From positions 1 through 8,509 of the forward strand of contig JADGGM010000095.1 in NCBI GenBank assembly GCA_019689955.1: a DNA stretch of 8,509 nucleotides. Direction: 5' to 3'. Below are positions 1 to 5,036 of this stretch, piece by piece (position 1 is the stretch's first letter; every line of letters begins with the position of its first letter). Source of the DNA: Gemmatimonadaceae bacterium (GTDB lineage: Bacteria > Gemmatimonadota > Gemmatimonadetes > Gemmatimonadales > Gemmatimonadaceae). A program made the position numbers and the translations under genes. The notes below the pieces were generated by a model. It searched no databases. It worked only from the letters and a program-made list of their open reading frames with translations, and was not told where the DNA came from.

Positions 1-285
1 GTCCCGGTCTACGCGCCCGAGCGGCGGCTCGGCCTCCCCTCGGGGGGGATGCACGGCGTGGTGCTGATCATGCGGTCGGGGGAGCGACGGGTGGGGATCG
101 CGGTCGAAGATGTCGAGGATGTGATCACGATGGATCTGTCACGGATGCGGCGCCCGCTCGCGGGCGATGCCGCGGACACCATAGTGCTCGGCGTGATGCG
201 CCGCGGCACGGACCTCGTCGCCATCGTCGAGCCGCGCCGGTTGGTGGCGGCGTGCGCTGGCGTATCCACCGGGGAGGACGGATGA
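1..285 (+). CDS. CheW-like domain protein, 3' part only
   Basis: This reading frame is open from the first base and ends in TGA at 283-285, so only about 94 C-terminal residues are visible and the start lies outside the window. The visible part matches the second half of a CheW-like fold: an RRLGLP stretch, then VVLIMRSGERRVGIAVEDVEDVI, which is the usual 'hydrophobic strand - xRxGixVDxVxdVi' pattern, and a last strand pair ending GVMRRGTDLVAIVEPRRL. CheW-like domains couple chemoreceptors to the kinase CheA in chemosensory arrays. It could be a stand-alone CheW or the tail of a larger protein. The short tail after the domain and the position directly before a second CheW gene favour a stand-alone coupling protein. 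The stop overlaps the next ATG by 4 bases (ATGA), which implies translational coupling. Confidence 0.75.
   Translation, partial: VPVYAPERRLGLPSGGMHGVVLIMRSGERRVGIAVEDVEDVITMDLSRMRRPLAGDAADTIVLGVMRRGTDLVAIVEPRRLVAACAGVSTGEDG
271..277 (+). promoter_or_regulatory. Ribosome binding site that fixes the cheW start
   Basis: GGGGAGG ends 4 bases before ATG 282 and lies inside the end of the preceding gene. It decides for ATG 282 over the upstream in-frame ATG at 252 and supports coupled translation of the two CheW-like genes. Confidence 0.6.
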
Positions 286-797
286 GCGTCGGTACTGCCC
301 AACAAGTCGTCACCTTCCGCCTCGCCGACGACTACTTCGCGGCGGACATCTTCGCGGTCGAGCGCGTGCTGCGCTACACTCGCCCCACGTCGGTGCCCAA
401 CCTCCCGGATTGGGTGGACGGCGTGATCGAGTACCAGGGGCGCGTGGTCCCGGTGATCGACCTCCGGCGCCGCTTCAGCATCGCCGAGAGCGAGGTGCGC
501 CCCGAGACCGGGGGGCGGATCATCGTGTTCGCCGTCGGCGACGACTGGATCGGCGGGGTGGTAGACGCGGTGCAGGAGGTCATGATGCTCCCTGAGGCGC
601 AGATCGCGCCGCCGCCGCCGCTCTTCCGCGGGCTCTCGGCCGAGTATCTGCGCGGGCTCGTGCGGCGCGAGGGGAAGCTGTTCATCTTCCTCGAGGTGCA
701 GCGGCTGCTCACCGCCACCGAGGTGCTCGTGCTGGAGCGCGCCCTGAAGGACGTGCGCGACGGTCACGCCGGCGGAGGGGGGAAGGGGGATGCCTGA
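282..797 (+). CDS. cheW: CheW-like chemosensory coupling protein
   Basis: This 171-residue protein has one full CheW-like domain at about residues 7-145. The family core is clear: VPNLPDWVDGVIEYQGRVVPVIDLRRRF (residues 38-65 region) matches the usual 'VPxxPxxvxGviNlRGxvvPViDLrxrF', followed by IIVFAVGDDWIGGVVDAVQEV (80-100). CheW proteins dock chemoreceptors to CheA in the cytoplasm. The canonical NLRG turn reads EYQG here (50-53), which marks a divergent paralogue. After residue 150 a charged helix and a Gly-rich tail extend past the domain. I chose ATG 282 over the in-frame ATG at 252 because GGGGAGG at 271-277 is well placed for 282, and 282 overlaps the previous stop as ATGA. The gene overlaps the next one by 8 bases. 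The family call is firm. Whether it serves taxis or another output cannot be told here. Confidence 0.85.
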   Translation: MSVGTAQQVVTFRLADDYFAADIFAVERVLRYTRPTSVPNLPDWVDGVIEYQGRVVPVIDLRRRFSIAESEVRPETGGRIIVFAVGDDWIGGVVDAVQEVMMLPEAQIAPPPPLFRGLSAEYLRGLVRREGKLFIFLEVQRLLTATEVLVLERALKDVRDGHAGGGGKGDA

Positions 798-1662
798 CGG
801 CGAGTCCGGGCCGCTGCGCGAGCGGTACCTCGACATCGAGGCGCGCCTGGAGCGATCCGCCGCCGGGAACGGCGGGGCGGATCGCGACGCGCTCAAGGCC
901 GAGATCATCGCGCTGTACAAGCAGGTGGAGCAGGAGATCACCCAGCTCACCGCGCTGCGCGAGGACATCAAGAAGCTCGTCGACCGGTGGAAGCAGCTCC
1001 AGCCGGCGAGCAAGGCATCGAACGCCCCCGCGTTCACCGGGGAGCGCCCGGTGGTGGCCGACCACATCGGGGCGTCGACGTTCATCGAGAAGGGGTGGAG
1101 CCTCATCTCCCTCGGCGACTACGAGGGGGCCGAGCGCGCGCTCACCAAGGCGCTCGAGCTCTCCCCCAACGACCCCCAGACCGAGTCGCTGCTGGGCTGG
1201 GCCCAGATGCTCCAGGAGAAGTACGACGACGCGCTCCTCAACTTCCAGAAAGTGCTCATGCGCCAGCCCACGAACTCGCTGGCGCGGATCAACCTTGGCT
1301 ACATCTGCCTCAAGAAGCGGATCTTCGGGGAGGCGATCGAGCACCTCTCCAAGGCCATCCGGTTGGAGAACGACCGCAAGGCGACGCTGTACGCGCACTT
1401 TTACCTCGGTCTGGTGTACGCCGAACGGGAGATGTACGAGGACGCCCAGACGTTCTTCCGGAAGACGCTGGCGCTGGGGCCGAACCTCATCGAGGCCTAC
1501 TACGAGCTGGGCCGCGCGCTCTGGTTCGACGGGAAGAAGGACGACGCGCTGCAGGCGTGGCGCGACGGCCTGTCCGCGAACAAGTTCAATCCATGGGGGA
1601 AGCGCTGCGGCGAGATGTTGAAGCACATCGAGGAAGGAGGCACCCCCTCCCGTGCCTCGTAG
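790..1662 (+). CDS. Cytoplasmic coiled-coil / tetratricopeptide repeat protein
   Basis: This is a 290-residue protein with no signal peptide or membrane segment, so probably cytoplasmic. Residues about 33-70 form a charged heptad-rich helix, a likely coiled coil (AEIIALYKQVEQEITQL and onward). From about residue 94 to 262 come roughly five TPR units with the expected small/large pattern (GWSLISLGDYEGAERALTKALELSP, GWAQMLQEKYDDALLNFQKVL, GYICLKKRIFGEAIEHLSKAI, GLVYAEREMYEDAQTFFRKTL, GRALWFDGKKDDALQAWRDGL). TPRs are protein-binding scaffolds. ATG 790 is preceded by a purine-rich GGAGGGGGGAAGGGGG tract and overlaps the end of cheW by 8 bases, so the two are coupled. By context it is probably a partner or adaptor of the chemosensory complex; that is inference. 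It has no CheR-like methyltransferase domain, so it is not a CheR-TPR fusion. Confidence 0.8.
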   Translation: MPDGESGPLRERYLDIEARLERSAAGNGGADRDALKAEIIALYKQVEQEITQLTALREDIKKLVDRWKQLQPASKASNAPAFTGERPVVADHIGASTFIEKGWSLISLGDYEGAERALTKALELSPNDPQTESLLGWAQMLQEKYDDALLNFQKVLMRQPTNSLARINLGYICLKKRIFGEAIEHLSKAIRLENDRKATLYAHFYLGLVYAEREMYEDAQTFFRKTLALGPNLIEAYYELGRALWFDGKKDDALQAWRDGLSANKFNPWGKRCGEMLKHIEEGGTPSRAS

Positions 1663-2609
1663 CGCGCCTGGCCGGCTGGTGCCTCGCGGCGTGCCTCGCC
1701 GCGGACGCGGCCCGGGCCCAGGCACCGGAGGCACCGGTGCGCCTCGACCGGGGGCGGTTCACCGCCGTGGCGTACCCCGTCGACGTGCCGCTCGCCCGGT
1801 CGCTCCTCGACAGCGCCGTCGCCAACGACACCTTCCCGGGGCTCCCGCGCCCCACGCAGCGCACGCTCATCGCCGTCGCCCCCGACGCGCGGAGGTTCCG
1901 CGATTGGGTGGGCTCCGGGGCCCCCGAGTGGGGGGCGGCGATCGCGATCCCCGACGAGCAGCGGATCGTGATGCAGGGCTCGCGGGCGGGCTCGGACGCC
2001 GGGAACCCCTTCCAGGTGCTGCGGCACGAGCTGGCGCACCTGGCGCTGCACGAGTGGATGGGTTCGCTCCCGCCGCGGTGGTTCGACGAGGGGTACGCGA
2101 GCTACAGCGCCGGGGAGTGGGGGCGCGACGAGGTGCTCAGCGCGAGCCTCGGGCTCGTGCTCCACGGGCTCCCCTCACTCGACTCCCTCGACCAGGGGTT
2201 CTCCGCCGGCGCCTCGCGCGCCACCGGGGCCTACGCGCTCGCCTACCGCGTCGTGGCGGAGATGGCCGCGCTCGACCCGGAGCGGGGGCTCACGCTGTTC
2301 TTCAAGTACTGGAAGGCGACCGGCTCGATGGACACCGCGCTCCGGCAGGCCTACGGGCTCACGGAGAGCGCCTTCGAGGCGCGGTGGCGGGAGCGCACCC
2401 TCCGCCGCTACGGCGGGCTCGCCGTGCTGGCGAACCTCTCGCTCGTGTTCGGCGTGATCGGGGTGATCATCGTCCCGCTCTACATTATGCGGCGCCGGCG
2501 GCAGCGGCGGGCCCTGGCGGCGATGCTGGCGGCGGACGAAGCGGCGGAGCGGGCCGCTCGGGACAGCGTCCTCGAGTGGCTGCTCGGGACCGGCGAGCGC
2601 GAGCGGTAG
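1593..2609 (+). CDS. Exported membrane-anchored HExxH metallopeptidase-like protein
   Basis: With the ATG at 1593 the product is 338 residues. A hydrophobic secretion signal spans about residues 22-37 and ends ARA|QA near 42/43; an LAAC lipobox-like sequence (C34) is an alternative. The zinc motif HELAH (145-149) is followed 17 residues later by E166 in WFDEGYASY, the arrangement of gluzincin 'peptidase MA-like' domains: two His and a Glu as zinc ligands, with E146 as catalytic base. One transmembrane helix spans about 276-299 (GLAVLANLSLVFGV onward), then RRRRQRR, then a short Ala/Glu-rich tail. Positive-inside rules put the peptidase domain in the periplasm and the tail in the cytoplasm. 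The start is uncertain: ATG 1593 overlaps the TPR gene by 70 bases and has no ribosome binding site, GTG 1737 would lose the signal, and GTG 1652 has a good site but is out of frame. Family call good; substrate unknown. Confidence 0.75.
   Translation: MGEALRRDVEAHRGRRHPLPCLVARLAGWCLAACLAADAARAQAPEAPVRLDRGRFTAVAYPVDVPLARSLLDSAVANDTFPGLPRPTQRTLIAVAPDARRFRDWVGSGAPEWGAAIAIPDEQRIVMQGSRAGSDAGNPFQVLRHELAHLALHEWMGSLPPRWFDEGYASYSAGEWGRDEVLSASLGLVLHGLPSLDSLDQGFSAGASRATGAYALAYRVVAEMAALDPERGLTLFFKYWKATGSMDTALRQAYGLTESAFEARWRERTLRRYGGLAVLANLSLVFGVIGVIIVPLYIMRRRRQRRALAAMLAADEAAERAARDSVLEWLLGTGERER
1631..1654 (+). promoter_or_regulatory. Ribosome binding site plus GTG in the wrong frame
   Basis: AGGAAGGAGG at 1631-1640 is the strongest ribosome binding sequence in this operon, and GTG follows at 1652. 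That GTG opens frame 2, whereas the peptidase is in frame 3. Moving one base forward after the third codon would give MPR and then the signal peptide ARLAGWCLAAC. Either a base has been gained or lost near 1655-1668, or the site is fortuitous and translation begins at ATG 1593. Confidence 0.4.
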
Positions 2610-2620
2610 TCGGCGCTGAT

Positions 2621-2640
2621 GCGTAGTAGAAGTGATACGC
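2621..2640. repeat. Short inverted repeat upstream of the small-gene promoter
   Basis: GCGTA at 2621-2625 is repeated inverted as TACGC at 2636-2640, with a 10-base spacer. It lies just upstream of the tandem TTGACA motifs, a plausible place for an activator site. The arms are only 5 bases, so chance is possible. Confidence 0.25.
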
Positions 2641-2654
2641 GCCTTGACACGCGC

Positions 2655-2684
2655 TTGACATGCAGGGCTGACGTACTCTACACT
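2655..2684 (+). promoter_or_regulatory. Sigma70-type promoter of the small membrane protein gene
   Basis: TTGACA at 2655-2660 is a perfect -35 consensus, and TACACT at 2679-2684 is a good -10 after an 18-base spacer. A second CTTGACA lies 11 bases upstream (TTGACA at 2644-2649) but has no -10 at the right distance. The expected transcription start is about 2690-2692, right at the ATG at 2693, so the mRNA would be leaderless or nearly so. This agrees with the absence of any ribosome binding sequence. Confidence 0.6.
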
Positions 2685-2692
2685 ACCACCTT

Positions 2693-2863
2693 ATGTCAAA
2701 ATCAGAATCGTCGTCGCGTTCGCGCCCTTTGCTGTGGTGGGGGCTCGCCATCGTCGCGCTCGCTGCGGGGTACGTGGACCTGTTGCGGGGGGGCGTGACG
2801 ATCGCGCCGATCCTTCTGGTCCTCGGGTATTGTGTGTTGATCCCGCTCGCAATTCTCAAGTAA
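2693..2863 (+). CDS. Small two-helix membrane protein, 56 residues
   Basis: ATG 2693 to TAA 2861-2863 encodes 56 residues. A short polar Ser-rich head (MSKSESSSRSRP) is followed by two hydrophobic segments: about residues 13-27 (LLWWGLAIVALAAG) and 35-55 (VTIAPILLVLGYCVLIPLA), joined by YVDLLRGG. The product should be an inner-membrane hairpin. I do not recognise the family. Evidence that it is real: a consensus promoter whose predicted start falls at the ATG, coherent transmembrane topology, and an open frame ending at TAA in a region with no other gene. No ribosome binding site is present, consistent with leaderless translation. A tRNA gene lies 86 bases downstream with no convincing promoter of its own, so the two might share a transcript. 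Confidence 0.6.
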   Translation: MSKSESSSRSRPLLWWGLAIVALAAGYVDLLRGGVTIAPILLVLGYCVLIPLAILK

Positions 2864-2931
2864 CGCTGCTCACGTTCTCGTCCCGTTGCTGCCTCGGGCC
2901 GCGGGCGGCACGCGAGTTGATGAGGTGTCCT

Positions 2932-2947
2932 GGGCCGCGCTCGGCCC
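2932..2947 (+). terminator. Short GC hairpin just before the tRNA
   Basis: GGGCCG (2932-2937) pairs with CGGCCC (2942-2947) around a CGCT loop, ending 2 bases before the tRNA. There is no T tract, so it is not a classical terminator. It could be a weak stop for the small gene or a structure used in 5' processing of the tRNA precursor. The rest of 2864-2949 shows nothing I can name. Confidence 0.3.
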
Positions 2948-2949
2948 GC

Positions 2950-3023
2950 GGGCGAATAGCTCAGATGGTTAGAGCGCCTGCCTTACACGCAGGATGTCGG
3001 GGGTTCGAGTCCCTCTTCGCCCA
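2950..3023 (+). tRNA. tRNA-Val (anticodon UAC)
   Basis: The 74-base gene folds as a complete cloverleaf. The acceptor stem GGGCGAA (2950-2956) pairs with TTCGCCC (3016-3022), with discriminator A at 3023. The D stem GCTC/GAGC encloses AGATGGTTA. The anticodon stem CCTGC/GCAGG carries loop CTTACAC with anticodon TAC at 2984-2986, which decodes GUA and other GUN valine codons. The T arm is GGGGG / CCCTC (one G-T pair) with loop TTCGAGT. The 3' CCA is not encoded (the next bases are TCG), so it must be added by the CCA-adding enzyme. No clear promoter is seen directly upstream. Confidence 0.97.
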
Positions 3024-3059
3024 TCGCGTACGGTGGGATCGGCACCAGGGCTGCCGGGG

Positions 3060-3065
3060 TATAAT
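3060..3065 (+). promoter_or_regulatory. Consensus -10 element for the exported TPR gene
   Basis: TATAAT at 3060-3065 is a perfect -10 hexamer in very GC-rich surroundings, 37 bases after the tRNA. No good -35 is present; GGGATC at 3037-3042 is the 17-base-spaced candidate and is weak. The predicted start at about 3072 would leave a 20-base leader carrying GGAGGT at 3078-3083, 8 bases before GTG 3092. This gives the downstream gene its own promoter, separate from the tRNA. Confidence 0.5.
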
Positions 3066-3091
3066 CAGACAACACTCGGAGGTAGCGCACA

Positions 3092-4828
3092 GTGAAGGTC
3101 ACGACACGTGTGGCGAGGAACAGCGTCTGGAGCCTGATGGCGGTGGGCGCGGCGTTGCTCCCGTCCTCGATTTCCGCGCAACGAACCGTCGCCCCATCCG
3201 AGGGGACCCCTCGGCTCATGGTGTCGCCCTTCCGGGGGAGCGAGAAGGGGCTCGGCCCGCAGGCGACCGAAGCCATCATCGACCGCCTCACCTCCGACAT
3301 CCCCCTCAAGAACCTCTTCGTCATCCCGAAGAAATACGTGTGCCTGAACCTGGAGCAATCCGGGTTCAGCTGCGACAGCACCCCGGACCCCACGACCTCG
3401 CGGCTCCTCGCGACGCAGTTGCGGGCGGATGAGTACCTCGAGGGGACGGTGACGAAGAGCGCCAACGGGTACAAGCTCGATGCCCGGATGGTGCTCACGC
3501 GCGACAACACGATGGTGCAGCCCCTCCCGCCGGTGGAGGGGAAGAAGATGGGGGATCTGGCGCACCAGATCTCCAAGGAGCTGCAGGAGGCACGCAAGCA
3601 GCTCCCCGACGAGCGCCAGTGCGAGCTGGCGATCGCCAACGGGAAACCGCAGGAGGCGATCGCGGCCGCGCAGGCGGCGGTGGCGGCGTACCCGCAGTCG
3701 ACGATCGGGCGAGTGTGCCTGGCCAACGCGTACCTGGCCACCAAGGCGCCACCTGATTCGATCATCGCCGTGACGGCGAAGGTGATCGAGCTCGATCCGC
3801 ACAACCGGCCGGCGCTCGCGCTGGCGGCGGACGCGTACAAGGCGAAGTACGACCAGACCAAGGACACGGTCGCGCTCAACAAGGCCGTCGACACGTGGGC
3901 CGCGATGCTCGCCGCGGACCCGAAGAACGTGAAGCTCGTGACCGACGTGACGGAGAAGATCGCGGCCAGCGGGCAGGCGGCGCGCGCCAAGCCGATCATC
4001 CAGCAGGCGGTCCAGGACAACCCGGGCGACCCGTCGTTGATCCACCTGTACTGGCTCATCCTGCAGGCGACGAAGGACTATCACATGGCGACCGAGGTGG
4101 GCGAGCAGATGACCCGCGTCGACACCTCGGCGGCCGACACGAGCTTCTTCCTGCGGCAGGCGGCGCTCTACGCGCTCGACAGCCAGCCGCAGAAAGCGGC
4201 CGAGACGACCGCGCGCGGCGTGGCGAAGTTCCCGAACAACGCGAGCCTCTGGTCGTTGAACTCGCAGATGCAACGGGTCGCGGGGCAGACCCAGCAGGCG
4301 GTGGCCTCGGCCGACAAGGCGATCCAGCTCAACCCGAAGCTCGGCGACGCGTATCTGCGCAAGGCGCAGGCGGAGGTCGACCTGAACCAGCCCGACAGCG
4401 CGGTGGCCGCGCTGCGCGGGGCGCTCGCCAACGGCGGCGACTCGGCGACGATCGGGCAGTTCGTCCTCGCCCTCGGGAGCAAGGCGTACAAGGCGGCCGA
4501 CTCGATCAAGCCGCCGCAGATCGAGCCGTACCAGCACGCCATCTCGATCCTCGCCTACGCCGACTCGATCTCCCCGACGCCGGCCGGGAAGTTCGTGCTG
4601 GGCGTGGCGGCCTTCAAGGTCGGGGACATCGCCGTGCGGCAGAACCAGACCGCGAAGCAGTGCGAGCTCGCTCAGACCGCGCAGGATGCCTTCGCCACGG
4701 CGCAGGTGAACGTCGCCGCGGGGGGGCGCACCGATCCGCAGACGGCGCAGCAGATCCTCGGCGTGCTGTCGCAATACACGCCGGCGGTCGAGTCGCAGCT
4801 CAAGCGATTCTGTAAGAGCACGAAGTAG
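3092..4828 (+). CDS. Exported TPR-like repeat protein with TolB/FlgO-like N-terminal region
   Basis: This 578-residue protein starts at GTG 3092, chosen because GGAGGT ends 8 bases upstream and an export signal follows at once: basic MKVTTRVARN, hydrophobic core to about 27, probable cleavage near SAQ/R at 30/31. It should be periplasmic or outer-membrane associated. Residues about 40-150 (RLMVSPFRGSEKGLGPQAT, AIIDRLTSDI, FVIPK, YLEGTVTKSANGYKLDARMV) resemble the TolB/FlgO-type domain that precedes TPRs in other secreted proteins; this is a resemblance only. From about 175 to 570 the chain is nearly all helical TPR-like units (for example ASLWSLNSQMQRVAGQTQQAV, GDAYLRKAQAEVDLNQPDSAV). Six cysteines (84, 94, 177, 209, 524, 574) could form periplasmic disulfides. 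It stands alone, with its own -10 before it and a strong hairpin after it. Exact function unknown. Confidence 0.8.
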   Translation: MKVTTRVARNSVWSLMAVGAALLPSSISAQRTVAPSEGTPRLMVSPFRGSEKGLGPQATEAIIDRLTSDIPLKNLFVIPKKYVCLNLEQSGFSCDSTPDPTTSRLLATQLRADEYLEGTVTKSANGYKLDARMVLTRDNTMVQPLPPVEGKKMGDLAHQISKELQEARKQLPDERQCELAIANGKPQEAIAAAQAAVAAYPQSTIGRVCLANAYLATKAPPDSIIAVTAKVIELDPHNRPALALAADAYKAKYDQTKDTVALNKAVDTWAAMLAADPKNVKLVTDVTEKIAASGQAARAKPIIQQAVQDNPGDPSLIHLYWLILQATKDYHMATEVGEQMTRVDTSAADTSFFLRQAALYALDSQPQKAAETTARGVAKFPNNASLWSLNSQMQRVAGQTQQAVASADKAIQLNPKLGDAYLRKAQAEVDLNQPDSAVAALRGALANGGDSATIGQFVLALGSKAYKAADSIKPPQIEPYQHAISILAYADSISPTPAGKFVLGVAAFKVGDIAVRQNQTAKQCELAQTAQDAFATAQVNVAAGGRTDPQTAQQILGVLSQYTPAVESQLKRFCKSTK

Positions 4829-4845
4829 CCGGTCTCGCAGGGACC

Positions 4846-4885
4846 CGCACGAGCGCCCGCCCGATCCGTGGCGGGCGCTCGTGCG
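4846..4885 (+). terminator. Strong 16-bp hairpin ending the exported TPR gene unit
   Basis: Bases 4846-4861 pair perfectly with 4870-4885 (16 bp, mostly G-C) around an 8-base loop CGATCCGT. It lies 17 bases after the TAG. Only TTGT follows, with no real T run, so it may act by stem strength alone, with Rho, or as a 3'-end stabiliser. It is nearly symmetric and could act on either strand. Confidence 0.6.
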
Positions 4886-4920
4886 TTGTGCCCCGCAGCC
4901 CAGCGCCGCGGCCCGAGGGC

Positions 4921-4944
4921 TGCTATGTTTCGCGCACGTGCGCG
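4921..4944. promoter_or_regulatory. Extended -10-like element beside a 14-bp perfect palindrome
   Basis: TGCTATGTT at 4921-4929 fits an extended -10 (TGn-TATGTT). CGCGCACGTGCGCG at 4931-4944 follows directly and is its own reverse complement. A start from this -10 would fall at about 4936, the centre of the palindrome, so a dimeric regulator bound there would block it. A transcript from here would reach rsmH with a leader of about 100 bases. Both elements could be chance in sequence this rich in CpG. Confidence 0.3.
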
Positions 4945-4980
4945 GGGCGCGGGCGCCGCGCGGTCGAGAGTGCAAGCAAG

Positions 4981-4998
4981 GCGCGCGCGCCGCGCGCG
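4981..4998. repeat. Alternating GC run
   Basis: Eighteen bases of alternating G and C with one phase break after 4990. Such tracts can adopt Z-form or hairpin structure. It sits between the palindrome and the promoter-like hexamers upstream of rsmH. Function unknown. Confidence 0.35.
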
Positions 4999-5006
4999 GG
5001 TTGCGC

Positions 5007-5036
5007 TTGACTCACTGCTCCCGGTTCGGCTAGAAT
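5007..5036 (+). promoter_or_regulatory. Promoter-like TTGACT / TAGAAT pair overlapping the rsmH start
   Basis: TTGACT (5007-5012) and TAGAAT (5031-5036) are near-consensus with an 18-base spacer. The -10 shares two bases with ATG 5035, so a transcript starting at about 5043 would lack the rsmH start codon. In frame, the next possible start (GTG 5089) would remove the conserved YHTP. Either the match is fortuitous, or the frame has an unusual start. Confidence 0.3.

Noticed and set aside
252..281. Upstream in-frame ATG for the second CheW gene
   Set aside because: It would add 10 residues (MRWRIHRGGR) not typical of CheW and has no ribosome binding site. ATG 282 has one and couples to the upstream stop.
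9..1106. 365-codon open frame on the - strand over the CheW genes
   Set aside because: Compositionally a shadow. It spans several well-supported + strand genes.
1652..2626. Frame 2 open frame starting at GTG 1652 behind a good ribosome binding site
   Set aside because: The product is Arg/Gly/Ala/Pro-rich with no motif, while frame 3 carries the signal peptide, HELAH and a membrane helix. Only its start is of interest, and that is reported as a finding.
2734..3432. 232-codon + strand frame running through the small gene, the tRNA and the start of the exported TPR gene
   Set aside because: It crosses a perfect tRNA gene and two better-supported coding frames.
4846..4885. Hairpin read as a riboswitch or attenuator for rsmH
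   Set aside because: It is a simple perfect stem close behind a stop codon, with no alternative pairing partner or conserved aptamer seen. A termination or 3'-end role is simpler.
3065..4975. 636-codon open frame on the - strand opposite the exported TPR gene
   Set aside because: Arg-rich shadow with no recognisable motif, running across the terminator hairpin. The + strand frame has a signal peptide and repeats.
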